A stretch of 64,000 nt of DNA from Cheilinus undulatus (taxonomy: Eukaryota; Chordata; Actinopteri; Labriformes; Labridae). The notes below the pieces were generated by a model. It did no database searches. It saw only the letters and a program-made list of their open reading frames with translations, and was not told the DNA's origin. The stretch lies in contig NC_054872.1 of the NCBI RefSeq assembly GCF_018320785.1, forward strand, positions 40,598,551 to 40,662,550, given 5' to 3'. The translations under genes were made by a program, and so were the position numbers. Every line of letters begins with the position of its first letter. Positions within the stretch are counted from its first letter, which is position 1. Below are positions 12,651 through 25,017 of this stretch, piece after piece.

Positions 12651-13310
12651 TTTCAGGGACCTCCCTGCTGATTCCAGCAAGACAGTGCCACATTCTGCAG
12701 AAGTCACAATAGCATGGCTTCACAATCGAACATATAGGTACCTGATGAAAGTCCTGACCTGTCTCCCATTGAAAATTGGCTTTACCTTTTCTTTTTCTAG
12801 ATTACTTTTTGTGGCTTGTGTTTAGATAGGGCAGCTGAAGAGAGACAGGAAATATAGGGAGAGAATGGGGGAACACATGCACCAAACAGCGCTAAGATCA
12901 GGAATCAATCCCACAGCCAGTGCATCAAGGACTACAGCCTCTGTAAATGGATGCTTGCTCTACCAACTGAGCTAAACTGGTGCCCAAAATTGACATTATT
13001 TTTATGTCATGATCAAGCATAAAATATGACAATGGAAACCCCACGCTGTTGAGACACTTGATATGCACCTTGAGTAGTAGTGTCTTCAGTAGATGCCTAC
13101 AGGGTGTTAGAAGGAAAGGTGATGTAACACAGTGGTAAACATGCTACTGTCCCAACTTGATGTATTGCAGGCATCAAATTCAGAATTTGTTAAGTTTGAG
13201 CATTTGATATATTTTCTTTCTGCTGCATACACTTGAATATAGGTTTCTGTCCTTGTCTAATTTTACCAAACGTCCAAACTTTTTTGGAATTGGGGATTGT
13301 ATTTACTGAT
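12650..13310 (+). mobile_element. Tc1/mariner fragment, 3' part, SINE-interrupted
   Basis: Reads as the 3' half of a Tc1-type transposon widespread in fish: CCAGCAAGACAGTGCCACA (the QDNA-type catalytic region), then GACCTGTCTCCCATTGAAAA, then AAAGGTGATGTAACACAGTGG and the terminal TTTTTTGGAATTGGGGATTG. The transposase frame is broken by mutations and by a SINE at 12790-12985. The 5' half is missing. Confidence 0.75.
12790..12985 (-). mobile_element. tRNA-derived SINE inserted in a Tc1 copy
   Basis: Minus-strand copy of the same SINE family as 52435-52635. The tRNA-like end is at 12985 (GGGCACCAGTTTAGCTCAGT on the minus strand). The other end is a conserved AGAGACAGGAAATATAGGGA-type tail domain. 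It splits the Tc1 sequence between two AAAATTG words that are probably the target duplication. Confidence 0.65.
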
Positions 13311-13825
13311 ATTGCAAACAGAAACAACAACATATTCAGACAACAAAAAATAATGCCACTGCAGTTAAATGTTTAAAAAAAAAGTGTCCTTTTTAACCAT
13401 TGCAAAACTAATGTTTAAATAACAAGGTTTACACATGCCTTGGATTTTTAAAATCAGTCACTGCCAATCCCCTGATACTACAAATGAAAAGACATGTGGA
13501 ATAATCAGGGTTTGAGGAATTCCTTTAAATTAATATGAAATAAACTATTTTTGCTGCAAAGTGCAGACCAGTGCAACTGGTGCATGGCAACAATGGGGAT
13601 TTAATAAGGAGAAATTTAGCAAACCATGTATAACTAACAAAAAAAGAAAAAAAACACACACAAAAGGAGATACAATGAGTTTAAAAATCTAGTTCAATTA
13701 AATGGTTTGCATGCAAAGAACATCAGTTAAAAGTGCATGGGTTTTGTTTTGTTTTGTTTTTTTTTTCCCAGAATAGCATTCAAAGGATTTGGGAATAACA
13801 CTGATCTATAATAGAGACGAATGTG

Positions 13826-14190
13826 GATCAGAAGTTAGGCCGTCTCACATCAGAAGGTTGTGGGTTTGATCCCCAGTTCCAGCAGTCACCTGTTCAATGG
13901 TCCTTGGGCAAAAATACTTAACCCCAGTTTGCTGCCACTGCTTCATCAGAGCGTGTAAACCGGTATGAATGCATTTGAGTGGGATTGGCTAATGCTGATG
14001 ACCAATTCTCCATACCCATCAGTGTGTGACTGAAAAGTGCATGGAGTGAGAGTATGAATGAGGTGTGACCTTGCCCATGACTGAGCAATAGATCATACAT
14101 AGACAGCCCCCTCACACACACACTCCCTTCCATTTCTCTCTCTTTCCTCTCTTTTTGAATAACAAGGGAGGAAGAAAACAACAATTATGA
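13826..14190 (+). mobile_element. tRNA-derived SINE-like repeat
   Basis: Contains GTGGATCAGAAGTTAGGCCG followed 40 bases later by GTGGGTTTGATCCCCAG, which resemble the A and B boxes of a tRNA promoter, then the tract TCCTTGGGCAAAAATACTTA seen in fish SINEs. No protein-coding sequence. Not a functional tRNA gene, because no cloverleaf can be closed. Confidence 0.5.
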
Positions 14191-14195
14191 TTTAA

Positions 14196-14420
14196 GATAA
14201 TATATTTATTTACATTTATTTAACCAGGAAAACCCTGAGATTAAGAATCTCATTTACAAGAGTGTCCTGGCCAAGACAGACAGCAGCACATTTAACAGAC
14301 ACAGATGTAAAAATACAGAGAAATTACATTCAAAGAAAAACAAAATCAGATGCCTTCAATCTACTTTTAGAACAATTTAGAGACCATGTCCTGAGGACAT
14401 AAGGTCTCCTGTAGCAGACC
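14196..14420. repeat. Interspersed repeat fragment
   Basis: The tract AACCCTGAGATTAAGAATCT followed by GTCCTGGCCAAGACAGACAG is a phrase I recognise as a common fish interspersed repeat. Boundaries and class are unclear. Confidence 0.35.
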
Positions 14421-16273
14421 CATCTCAAAGCGGACTGACTGAGCCACAGAGCGAAGGCTGTAGTTTCCAAAACTTTTCACTTGACCTTAAACCTGAATGC
14501 AACCACACTAGTATGATTGGAAGCAGATTTAGAATAGAGAACAGAGAGACGTCTCGCACACTGCAGGGCTCCAAAAATATAATTATTTATTGCACCAACG
14601 TGACGTTTTGAGCAGAGTAGCTCATCATCAGACTCAGATTTAGAATAGCCTTATAAATAAGGATGTGCCAATGATTTAGCCCACGTGTGGTCAAAGAAGA
14701 CCAACCAACTCAATCATACAGAATACAACGATGAGTTAATTGAAGAAAAAAAAAGAAAATACCTTCATTTTCTCTCTTACTCTTCCCGTCCCACCCATCA
14801 CGTTCCTCCTTTTTATTAAGTCCGTTATTGTCTGATTACAATTAGGAGACCCTTTCTCAGTCACCCACCGGCCCTTTGGTGTGAGCTGGGCAACAGGCAC
14901 ACCTTCTTCCAATACCATATTTCATTTTTTTTTTACTATATTTAACCTGAATAAAAATAACTCTTTTCAAAACAAAAAAAAAAAAAAAAAAATGTATTTA
15001 TGCCACAGTAAAATATGGCTTTCTTCAAGAAGTAAACCCCTTTTCTTAAAACAGAATTACCTTTATTAGGTAATGATAACAATATGGATGGACATATTCG
15101 GAAATTAATGTTTGAAGTCAGGGTGCCAGAAAATAAAACTGATGAAACTGAGACAACTTCAGGGGGAAAATAATTAAAGAATTGCAAAAAAAATAAAGTC
15201 TGCAAAAATTAGCAAAAAAATCTGCAAAAATTCTCAGCTTCTAATTAAGTTAACTGTAAGCCAGCACACTTCCACCAGTGCTACTGATCCAACACGCATG
15301 CATCTGCCTCTTTGATAAATCAAACTGTGGTTGGCCCAGTCTCTGGGTTTTTCAGGAGCCCAGCCAGCTCTGAGGGTCGGCCTGTGCCTTACTGTAAGCT
15401 GAATATTTGTGATGTGAACTCCTCCTTATGACAAACCAAACATTCAAAAACACTGGGTCAGATACTCCAACTCCATTTAAGTGTCTGTTAGCCAGGCACT
15501 AAGCCTCAGCCTTTCTTGTTACCAACCATGACCTCTGGAGAACAGAGCATGACTCTGGCATATAAAAATTAAACATTTACTTTAAGGTCATACAGCTTCC
15601 CCTTTATTAAGCTCTGCGTGTTTGCTTCCTTCTCTCAAAGCACGAGTTTGCCCCACCAGATTTGTTTAACAAAACATGATAGCCATGATTTTGCATCACA
15701 GAGCTGCTGCTCTCATAAAAGAATGATCATAAAATCCAAAAGACTGAATGAGATGACCAGCTGGAAAGAGGATGTGGTAGAAGAATGATAAAGAAAAAGT
15801 TCAGGATGTGTGAAAGTTCCCTTGTGTGAGAGAAGTCTTCTTTGTGAATCTATAAATAAAACAAACATGGCTCCAGTCTTCCTTCAGACGGTCGTGCTGG
15901 AGTTATGGATCAGGTCTCGTCAGCTCAGGTTTCCTGCATGGCTTTCGACACCCACAACATCCAACTCTCCTGGATTCACACGCTCTAAATTTAGCCACCT
16001 TAAAGTCTGACAGGCTGTAGCAGAGACTACTGTATAAGAACACGAAGACTTTAAACATTTTCTGTGTTTTGAGATTATTTTTTGTCTTTTGTTGGACTTC
16101 ATGAAGAGTACTGAACTGATGAACTGACAGCTCAGTCTGGATTAAAGGGCGGACTAGTTTGTCGTGAGGAATCCAGGGTCTTTATGTCAGTAATGTAATC
16201 TTAATCCCCACGCATATTTCTCTGTGGGCTCACGTCAAGAAAAGTGCCTTTTTTTCTCCAACAGCAGGCAGAA
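14421..16273. other. scn1b: No gene seen; upstream region of scn1b-like gene
   Basis: AT-rich with A/T homopolymers near 14747 and 14976. It probably contains the promoter and any 5' untranslated exon of the downstream beta-subunit gene. TTTTTTTCTCCAACAG at about 16249-16264, nine bases before the start codon, is an acceptor-like site consistent with an upstream non-coding exon. I could not locate that exon. Confidence 0.3.
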
Positions 16274-19200
16274 ATGTTATGCCACTTTTCTCTCTTAGTT
16301 GTCTTCGGTCTTTTTGGTGAGTACAAGATAATTTAGTACTTTAACTGATCAAAAAAATTAATGATACAATGGGTTAAAGTTGCACTTTTTAAGCAGTTTT
16401 CAATTAATTTAAGATTTTAATCATTAAAAACAAATTCATTATCACTTTAAAATGGTCTAATTTGAACTTTAAGCCTTTATTTCTTTTGCAGCAACCTGAT
16501 CGACAACGAAATTGACCTTAGCAACTTTGTTGTATCAATGACTGCTCTACCTCTGTACTACTGGACAGTTTTCTCCGTCCTATAGGTGATGCTGTTGTGC
16601 TTATTATACTGTACATTCATACTTTTACTTCTATCTACAGGCCTGCATGTTGAAGATGTTTTGGCTCACTTGTAGTTTTAGTGTTTAAATTGTAAATTCA
16701 CATGAGCTCATACAGCACTTTCCAAGTTGTTTAATTACTCAAAGCACCCTTACACCACAGATCACACGCATCACACCCATTCACTCTACATTCACACACT
16801 GATGGGGAAGGCTGTGACGTAGTGTCCATCAGCGTTTACTAATCCCGTGAATACGTTCCACATCTGTACACAAACACAAGCCACTGACGCAGCAGTGGGA
16901 GCACATTAGGGGTTTAGTGTCTTCCCCAAGGCCAGACTACCCACAGAAACTGTTGGGACCCTGAAAAGCCTTGTGAATGGGCCCTCTCCAGGTGTGATTT
17001 AGTAATATCAATGCATGTGTGCTGGATAAGTAGCATTAGTGCTACCTCCTGGCTAACACTAATCTCCTTCAGGAACCTAAAAGTGTGCAAACAAGTGGGG
17101 TTGTCAGTATTCATGCAGTAATCATGAAGTAACTAAGACATTTAATTAGTCCACTAATCATCTTTAATTGCATTACATGCATGCTCTATTTCAGAACTTC
17201 GGTGAAGCCACGGCAGTGTCTGCCTTCAGCCACACTGATGTAAAACAAGTCCACCACTGCTCCTTCATTTCCCACTTCCCTATAAGAGCTCACATACAGC
17301 TCAGTGGACAACAGGCCTGCCCACAGATTTGGCTGGGCCTCTGAAAAACCCAGATAATGGGTCCTCCCCAGTTGTGATTTATTGATAATGTCAATGCATG
17401 TGTGTTGGATCAGTAGCATTAGTGGTTGTGTCCTGGCTGGCACCAATGCTTTTTTGGGCGTTTTGGGTTCTGATATTAATATCATTTATTTTTGCTAACC
17501 CAATTTGCCACTTCTTATTGCCACTTTTAAATGATTTTTTGCTGCTTTTTGCCCCTTTTCCTCTTTTTAGCCAGTTTGAACATGTTTGCTGCCTTTTTGG
17601 CAATTTTTTTTTCATCTTTTTTGTCACATTCAACCTATTTTTGCCACCTGTTGCCCAGTTGTGCAAATTATTTTGCCATTTTGTGTCTTTTTTTACAATT
17701 AATCTGTTCTTTTCCATTACAGTTGTCTCATTTTTCATGCTTCATTTTCTGACATCCTGATGTTTGTGCACATTATAGCCTAGATATGAAGTTGACATTA
17801 ATTTTCCAATCATTTAGGACAGTGTGCCTATCCAAATAGTTAACACGGTTCTGTGTTTTTTGAGATATATGTTTTGGGGCTTTTTATGCCTTGTTTCATA
17901 GAGGAGGACAGTGGACAGAGTCAGGAACAGGGATGAGTGGGGAGAGACATGCAGGAAAGCAGCCACAGGCTGGACATGAACCTGGACTGCCCGCGTACAC
18001 TTGGCCATCTGTGCCCCAACATAATTCTGTTTTAAGGGGGTTACATTTTTTAGAAGGCTATATTGTACCAGAGCATAAATAAATAAAACATTTTATTGCT
18101 TTGATAAGAGGGGTTATTATTCAGTCTAAAATTTAAATATGGTTATCAAAGCTTAACTGAACAATGGACCATGTCTTTGCTGACCTCCATGTGGCTAAGC
18201 CCCAGAAAGCTCTCCACTTTCCCTCCTTATGTGCAGTCTCGCCAAGGACACATGGACATGTGACTGCAGAAGCAAGGGACGGATTGATGAAGGAGCCACA
18301 GCTGCCTCAAAGAGAACTCAGCACAATCATTTCTGTACAAAAAAACTTGGAAATATATCCATATGTTGAGTTACATTATGTTTAGTTTTATACCCTTTTT
18401 TTCTTTAGTAAAGCACATTGAAAGGTTCTCTATATAAAGCATTTGCATTCTCTTAAAACACACACATTATCTTATAAAAAGTTTTATGCCAAACAATGGT
18501 CGTCACAAGCATCTGATTATGCCCACAAAGGATAAAAACTTAGTTAAAACTATTCCCAAAGATCAATTCTGCATGTTTCATCGAGAGCTGCTCCTTGTCA
18601 TGAACACCATTTCATCTCTCTGCTCCTGTCTCTTCTACCTTTCTTTCTGTAGTCTCTGGGTGTGATGGCGGCTGTTCAGAGGTTGATTCGATGACTGAAG
18701 CTGTGGCCGGAGAAGACTTCCTCCTGGGCTGCATCTCCTGTAAGAAACGAGAGGAGGTCTCTGCCCAAGCCACGGTGGACTGGCACTTCAGGCCACTTGG
18801 AGAGGAGGAGGAGTTCAGACATGTGAGAAAGTCTCAGAGGCGTCTGTTAGATGGGGTTTGGTTTGGAAATTATGGAGTGAAAACCAACATAACCAGTGTT
18901 ATAAAGGCCACCCCAGTTTAAACACATCTTTAATCTATCACAATAAGCAAACCATTTATAAACCCCTACGAAGGAGGGCATCATCATCCTGGAGGGCACA
19001 GCCCCTTAAACAGAGAAACACCCTGAAATAAAGGTGATCAGTCACTAATGTTTGATTGTATGGCAGTTTTCATAGAGGATAATTAAATGCAAAGTGCTTT
19101 ATACCAAATACACACAAAAGGGGACAGATTACATAAAACATGAACCAATTGTAACAGGAACTGAAGAGCTACAGTCATAAATTTTACTAGTTTATAGTGA

Positions 19201-21779
19201 GAAAAAACATGAGGAAGTGTCAGCAATAAGCTTAAAAGTCAAGTTTAAAAACCCACAAACAGCAAAGAGTAAAACAAGTAAAATGTCTGATTATACAGGT
19301 GCATATAAAACAGTTAGAATATCAATATCATATCATTTTGATTAAAATCACTAAGACTTCCATATATTCTAAATTTCACATTGTATGAGAAAAATCTAGC
19401 ATATATGGACGTTTCACTTCCTGAATTAAAACACAGGAAGGAAAAAAAGAGAACATTTTCATGACATACATTTTTTTTAAGATGCACCGTTCATGGCAAA
19501 TCAATGGAAAAAATAAACTGAACTTCTTTATAAAGTATGTGTGATACAAAAATAAGGCCAAAATTGTCTACATGAGAGAAAAAAGAATCAAAATGACATA
19601 AATTTTGAAAAATAGAGAAATCTAAAGCCACAAAATCAGTTATAAGTTAATCCTCTCCAGTGAAAAGGGAGTTTAAGTGACCTTCTTACTCAAATAAGGC
19701 CAAAGAAAATGTAAAAGAATCTAATAAATGCAGCCAATTAAACCAAAAATATAGATGTGGTTCTTTGGGTTTCTTTTAGAATTACTTCTTCTGCTGCCTT
19801 TAGGTCCTCAGGATGGCTGCATACATAAATATTAATTATTTTTCTGTCTTCCTCCTCTCAGATTTTCCACTATGACCACCCCACTGCTGACATCCTTGAT
19901 GAGGATTTCAGCAACCGCCTGGAGTGGCGTGGGACAATGAACCCAGATATTCAGATAGGAGCCATTTACATTCATAACGTCACCTTCAATGATACAGGGA
20001 CATACCGCTGCACCATCAACCGCATGCTCCTCCTGCCTCAGTACAATGAGCACGTCACCGTGGAGAAGGACGTGGAGCTTAGCGTGGTGGCTGTGGGTAA
20101 GCTGGACAGACCTGTGAAAGGATGTGAGCAGTGGTGTTAGCAGAAGTATTTACCTCTTCACTAAAACAAAGATTCAAATAAAGAAGTGAAGACATACTGC
20201 ATTAGAAGCAGAGTTGAATACAGAAATACCATCACGGAGCAGCTTCAATCATCAAAAAATTACACATAATTCTGCAGAGAAGTGTTCACTATGACTGATG
20301 CATCACTTTTAATTATGCATGAAAGCACGAGCAGCATTTTACCTTTGAAGCTGGCGGTTGTAGGTGTAAGTAAAAATCACATAGAAAGATATTTCTGCTT
20401 TCTTTGTCAGTATTAGGGGTAACGTATGATACAGTACACAATATGAATAACATACTGACTTCAGTAATAACTGAGATACTGGAGGACATACAGGCGTCAA
20501 GATATCTGACTGATTGAAGATTATAAACTGCACCTAAATAGGTAACATGCAGAAGGCCAATCTTAATGCTTCAGCAGATCAAGACATTTTGGACAATGCA
20601 ATAGTTCCAACTTTGTGGCAACAGTTTGGGAAGGCCCTTTTCTATCCCAATGCGACTATGCCCCACTGCACACAGCAAGGACCATAAAGACATGGTTTGA
20701 CGCATTCAGAACTTGACTGGCCTGCACAGAGCCCTGACCTCTACCCCATGGAGCACCTTTGGGATGACCTGGAACAGAGATTACAAGCCAGCCAGGTCCC
20801 GTCCAACATCAGTGCCTGACCTCGTAAATGCTCTGCAGAATGAATGGGCACAAATTCCCACAGAAATACTCCAAAAACTTGTGGAAAGACAATCTAGAAG
20901 AGTGGAAGCTTTTATAGTTGCAAAAGGGGGGCAAACTCCATATTAAAGTACATGTATTTGATTACAATGTCATTGCAGTCCTTGCTGGTAAAATGGGCAG
21001 GTGGCTGAATACTTTTGTCCATATATATGCATGTCAGATTATGCAGTGTCATTAAGACCCATGTTTAAGCACAGCCCACAAGAAAACACAGAGAATAGCC
21101 TGTTAACTTACAAAACTCACACACTGGACAAAGATAAATGTTCGAGACGGAATCAACAAAGAGATTAAATTTACCGCTTTGTTAGCAGGAGTCACCAAGA
21201 TCCAAACATCTTGAAAGTTCCTCAGAAAACATTTTTAGAGCATCTTCACCTCCATGTCTGCAGAGAACAAACAGTTTAAACCCAGGTGCACGTGCCTCCT
21301 CTTTAATGCTACATTGTTGGTTCCTGTTTTAGCCAATCGGGAGCTGACATCGGTGATCTCTGAGATTATGATGTTTGTGCTGATTGTGGTGCTGCAGCTT
21401 TGGCTCATCGTGGTTCTGGTCTACTGTTACAAGAAGATCTCAGAGGAGCACGAAGCTCGGGAGGCCCGTAAAGCTCTTAAAGCTCAGGCAAAGTGAGTCA
21501 TCAATCTTTTTATGTGATGTATTACTGAGGTGATCATTTTAGATTGACATTTCATCCTCTGAACAGTACACCAGGGTCAGATAATGTCATTTAAATGAAT
21601 ACACTGTACAGCCACTGTTTGAGGAGACTCAACGTTGGCTCTCAAGTTTTCAGAACGTTTAAGCAGATTGCTTATATAAAAGCATTTTAGGATACATTTG
21701 ATGAACATTTCCCCTTTTATTCTATATTTCCAGATTGTTAGAGTCAAAAGACAACTGTGACGGGGTGCAGCTAGAGTAA
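16274..21779 (+). CDS. scn1b: Sodium channel beta-1 subunit (five coding exons)
   Basis: Encodes an auxiliary subunit of voltage-gated sodium channels: a cell-surface, single-pass, Ig-domain protein that modulates gating and adhesion. Exons read 16274-16316, 18653-18822, 19862-20096, 21333-21492 and 21734-21779. All have GT/AG borders and compatible phases, giving 217 residues (human SCN1B has 218). Residues 1-15 form a hydrophobic signal peptide. The V-type Ig domain follows, with the family's cysteines at 22, 41, 44 and 121, a DTGTYRC signature and an N-V-T glycosylation site at 110. The membrane segment is about 161-182 (SEIMMFVLIVVLQLWLIVVL), and the tail ends ESKDNCDGVQLE. The start is the only ATG that supplies a signal peptide with the right splice phase. 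ANRELTSVISEIMM and the GVQ-E tail fit beta-1; the KREEV segment resembles beta-3, so a beta-3 relative is the main alternative. A donor GTAAGT overlaps the stop codon (see the 3' exon entry). Confidence 0.88.
16949..17445. repeat. Two direct copies of a ~115-bp repeat in scn1b intron 1
   Basis: The segments 16949-17063 and 17329-17443 share the same order of words (GTGATTTA, TCAATGCATGTGTG, GGAT-AGTAGCATTAGTG, CCTGGCT). A neighbouring phrase, ACTGATGTAAAACAAGTCCA at 17235, recurs at 47055 in the PYD gene (ACTGATGTAAAAAAGTCCAC). This is a dispersed repeat duplicated locally. Confidence 0.5.
17860..18017 (-). mobile_element. tRNA-derived SINE, minus orientation
   Basis: Same family as 52435-52635. 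On the minus strand it begins GGGGCACAGATGGCCAAGTG (tRNA-like head), has CAGGTTCATGTCCAGCC at the B-box position, then the GCATGTCTCTCCCC and CTGTCCACTGTCCTCCTCTA body and the AAAAAGCCCC tail. It lies in intron 1 of the scn1b-like gene. Confidence 0.65.
19297..19600. mobile_element. Tc1-type end fragment in scn1b intron 2
   Basis: Begins ACAGGTGCATATAAAACAGT followed by GAATATCA. This matches the ends of the Tc1-like copy at 28.34-29.52 kb (ACAAGTGCATCTAAAAGAAT and the inverse ACAGGTGCACGTAAAATGAT). CTTCCATATATTCTAAATTT is also shared. No transposase sequence remains. Confidence 0.5.
20560..21030 (+). mobile_element. Tc1/mariner fragment in scn1b intron 3
   Basis: 3' end of a Tc1-type transposase: CTTGACTGGCCTGCACAGAG then GACCTGGAACAGAGATTACA encode the conserved DWPAQSPDL and HLWDDLEQR motifs with frame breaks. 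It ends in ATACTTTTGTCCATATATA, a known Tc1 terminal phrase. The plus-strand frame 20713-20946 is only a remnant of this. The 5' half is absent. Confidence 0.8.
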
Positions 21780-21840
21780 GTATGGATAAAGCACATTAAC
21801 AACTTGTACATCATCTGATTCTGGAAAATGTGATATATGT

Positions 21841-22541
21841 CAGTGGTTCCCAGCCTTGTTTCCTTTGGACCTCCCCTACAATTATCTCAGAAAAGCTAAG
21901 TCAAAGTCAAAGGTCTAATCAGGGATTCATTTTTTTATGGACCAGTTTTAGAAGAAGCAATACCAACGATGGCTCGCTTTTGCTAAGTTAGCTTTAGCTA
22001 AAGCTAACTTAGCTAATTTGGCTACATAATCAACGTTACTACATAAGCCAGTGTAGCTAGGTTAGCTTTAACAACATGAGCTTTAGCAAACATAGCAAAA
22101 GATAACAGCTACGTTTTTAACAAAGCTTCATAGATAACATATCTGCAGAGCTTACTACTTTGTGAGCTTAGCTTTAGCTACATAGCTCTGCTAGCTGCAT
22201 AGCTTATGCAGCTAACAGAGCTACATGAGCTACGCTGCCTGCGTTAGAATGTTTTCATAGAGAAGCTTGTCCTGTTAGCAGACTGTTGGCTCTATTAAAC
22301 ATTATGTAATCAGGTTTTGCAGGTCAGGTTTTTGACTTAGAGTCCTACTACCTTTAACCCTTACACTAAACAGAAGTTTAATCTGATTTTATTTTGAAAT
22401 TTTAATGTGTATTTCTGTTCTGAGATATACAGTGTCTCAGATGAACGGTTTGTGAAAGTAGACGTCAGAATGAACGGGCTGCAGCCAAACTGATCTTTGG
22501 TGACCCCCTAGGGTGCCCGAACCTCGGGTTGAGAACCACTG
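21841..22541. mobile_element. hAT-type non-autonomous element
   Basis: Ends are CAGTGGTTCCCAGCC and, inverted, CAGTGGTTCTCAACCCGAG, the classic CAGNGGTTC hAT terminus. The interior is non-coding and partly built from repeated AGCTA words, including a perfect 32-base palindrome at 21982-22013. It lies between the end of the scn1b coding sequence and the probable 3' exon. I did not find a clean 8-bp target duplication. Confidence 0.6.
21982..22013. repeat. Perfect 32-bp palindrome
   Basis: The segment from GCTAAGTTAGCTTTAG reads identically on both strands with no spacer. It starts a 250-base stretch dominated by AGCTA/TAGCT words, which can fold in many alternative hairpins. Confidence 0.9.
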
Positions 22542-22597
22542 ATGTATCGTATGAGACCTTTTCTTAATATTTTTTTCTACGTTTTTGAATCCATCAG

Positions 22598-23705
22598 GTC
22601 ATAAAGGTCTTCTCTGCAAGAGCCAAGCTTCGTCTCAGCACCAGGCGTGCAAACAAGGAAAGACCGTTTTCTGTTGAAGACGATGTTTTAAGCTGAACGG
22701 TACAGTTGTTATTAGGAAGGGCAGATGTTCTTTAAAAAATCAGTGAAACATGAAGTCTGTCTGGTTTCTATTTTATCATCAAAACAAAGAACTGTTTAAA
22801 TTGCTGATGAACCTTTTATTTGGCTGATCCCTTCATGCTGGAAATCTAAGAGATGAAAGATAATCAGATTTAAGTGTAATGTATTTCTTTTTTTAACAGC
22901 TATTTGACAGAGTCTTAACAGCTGCATCTGATACTAACGAGATATGTGGATTAAAGCAAAACAAAATCTTTGTAAGCCTCTGAAACCATAACATATAGAC
23001 ACGAACAGTCTGCTAGTTGTCTAAATGGACGATAAATTGATATTTTTTGATAATGTATTGCATTTAAATTGTCACGTTAAGAATAAGCATCTTCTTAATA
23101 GCTTGGAAACTCTTCTAAAACATCTCATCAACACTGAATGTGCTGGTATGCCTCACATCCTTAGACTACTCTCCTAATCTGAGGAAAAGTGTGTCTATAA
23201 AGCATGATTTAAAAAAAACAAATCTTAAAAAAGTTATTATTCTAGAAGACTCAGTTCTGTGAATATGGTGGGTTTAACACAGCCAAGGACTTTTATATGT
23301 CTTCTTTAAATCAATTACAGACACACAACAGAGGAAAGAAGCAAAAAAGATGCATCCTTTATAACAAATTTTCCAAACAAAAGAAAAAACACCTTGCCAA
23401 CTGCATTTTGATCTTTTTGAGTAACACCATGTCTGAAAAATGCCATATGAAATTGTCATTCTTTATTGTTATCGTGTTATGTGTCTTTTGTATTTGCAAT
23501 GTAGTGAAATTTTAAAGATGTAATGTGAAAGTGAGACTATCACTGTTAAAGCAGCTTTACTGAGTGTCAGTCCTAAGCTGCATGTCTTAAATTTGTCTTG
23601 TCAATATGCTAAAACACAGTTGTAGCTGAGCCAAACTTCTCTTTTACCTTTCATCTTTATACATTTATAAATGAACCTCTGAATAAAAAAAGTTTTGTCT
23701 TTATT
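22598..23705 (+). other. scn1b: Probable 3' exon of scn1b-like gene with poly(A) signal
   Basis: An acceptor (TTTTTGAATCCATCAG) precedes 22598. If the donor GTAAGTATGG at 21776 is used, the two exons join so that the last codons become Glu-Ser-stop (stop at 22602-22604), extending the protein by one residue. If not, translation stops at 21777. Most of this stretch is then untranslated. AATAAA at 23682-23687 is the best poly(A) signal. The exact 3' end is inferred. Confidence 0.5.
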
Positions 23706-23759
23706 TGTCTAATGCATATGCTGCATTTGCTGTGTTGGCGAACATATAAATGTACAGTA

Positions 23760-25017
23760 AAATAACACTGCATAAATATTAACCCCTTCCAGTCAGCATT
23801 TAGTAGATTCACCTTTGGCTGCAATCACAGCACTCAGTCTGTGTGGATAGGTCTCAAACAGGCTAGACACTAGAAACTGAAATTTTACTCCATTCTTCTT
23901 TGCAAAACTGCTCAAGCTGAGGATCAGGTCTGAACAGCCCATTTCAAGTTCAGCCAAAGATTCTCTATTGGATTGAGGTCTGGGCTTTGACTTGGCCACT
24001 TGTGTTTTGGGTCATTGTCTTGCTGGAAAGTAAATCTTCTTACAAGTCTTAGTTCTCTTGCAGACTGAATAAGATTGTCCTCCAGGATTGTCCTATATCT
24101 TGCCGCATTCGTTTAACCCTCTACCTTTACAAGTACAGGCCAGCTGCTGAGAACCATCCCCACAGCATGATGCTGCCACCACCGTGCTTCACTGTGTCGA
24201 TGGTGTACTTGTGGTGATGTGCAGTGTTGAGTGTCCGCTAAAAGAGCATCTTGTCTGATGACCAAAAACACCCTTTTTGGTCTCATCAGACCAAAGAACT
24301 CTTGCCCACTCAACCACGGAGTCTCCTTTTAGGTGAACTCTAATCAAGATTTGATATGAATTTTCTTCAACAGTGCCTTTCTCTTTTCCACTCTCCCAAA
24401 AAGCTTTGCCTTTGTGCTTTGGTGACCTCCCTTACTAGTCACCTGTTTGCACGGTCACTCAGTTTGTGAGGACGGCCTGATCTAGGCAGATTTACACATG
24501 TGCCATTTATCTGCCATCTCTGGAACAAATAACTAAACTCTGGGGGATGATCAGTTCCTTGGAAACTTTTTGTATCCATTCCCCAACTTGTACTTTTCAG
24601 TAATCTTTTCTCTGAGTTGCTTGGAGTGCTCTTTTGTCTTCATGGTGCAATGGCTGCCAGGAATACTAATTAATCAGGGACTGGGCCTTCCAGACACAGG
24701 TGTCTAGACTATAATCATATAATATATATAATGTGATTCCCTTTTCACTAAATGTGAGACTACTAGCACCAGTTGGATGGACTTCTCTTGAATTAGGTCA
24801 GTCACTTTAAAGGGGATGAATATTCATGCAGTCACTTATTTTACCTTACATGCTCTTGTTTTATTGACATTACTTTGAGTAAATCTGTTTTCACTTTCAC
24901 ATTTAATAGTTTTTTTGTAATTTTTTGTCCAAAAAAAATCTATTTAACAATGTCTTTATAAAAACAATAAAAGGGTAAAACATTCAATGGGGTGAATATT
25001 TTTTATAGGCACTGTAA
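23760..25017 (-). mobile_element. Tc1/mariner element, near full length, broken
   Basis: Minus-strand start CAGTGCCTATAAAAAATATT with the next words CAATGAATGTTTTACCCTTTT matches the copy at 38571 in plus orientation. Transposase motifs can be read in broken frames ([11 protein letters not shown]-like and TLHITTS-like segments around 24.15-24.25 kb). The far end is near TAAATATTAACCCCTTCCAG at 23775. Frameshifts and stops make it inactive. Confidence 0.8.

Noticed and set aside
17398-17760. 120-codon plus-strand hydrophobic open frame
   Set aside because: It is T-rich sequence with repeated TTTTTGCC words giving Phe/Leu/Cys runs, with no splice or family context; the hydrophobic look is compositional.
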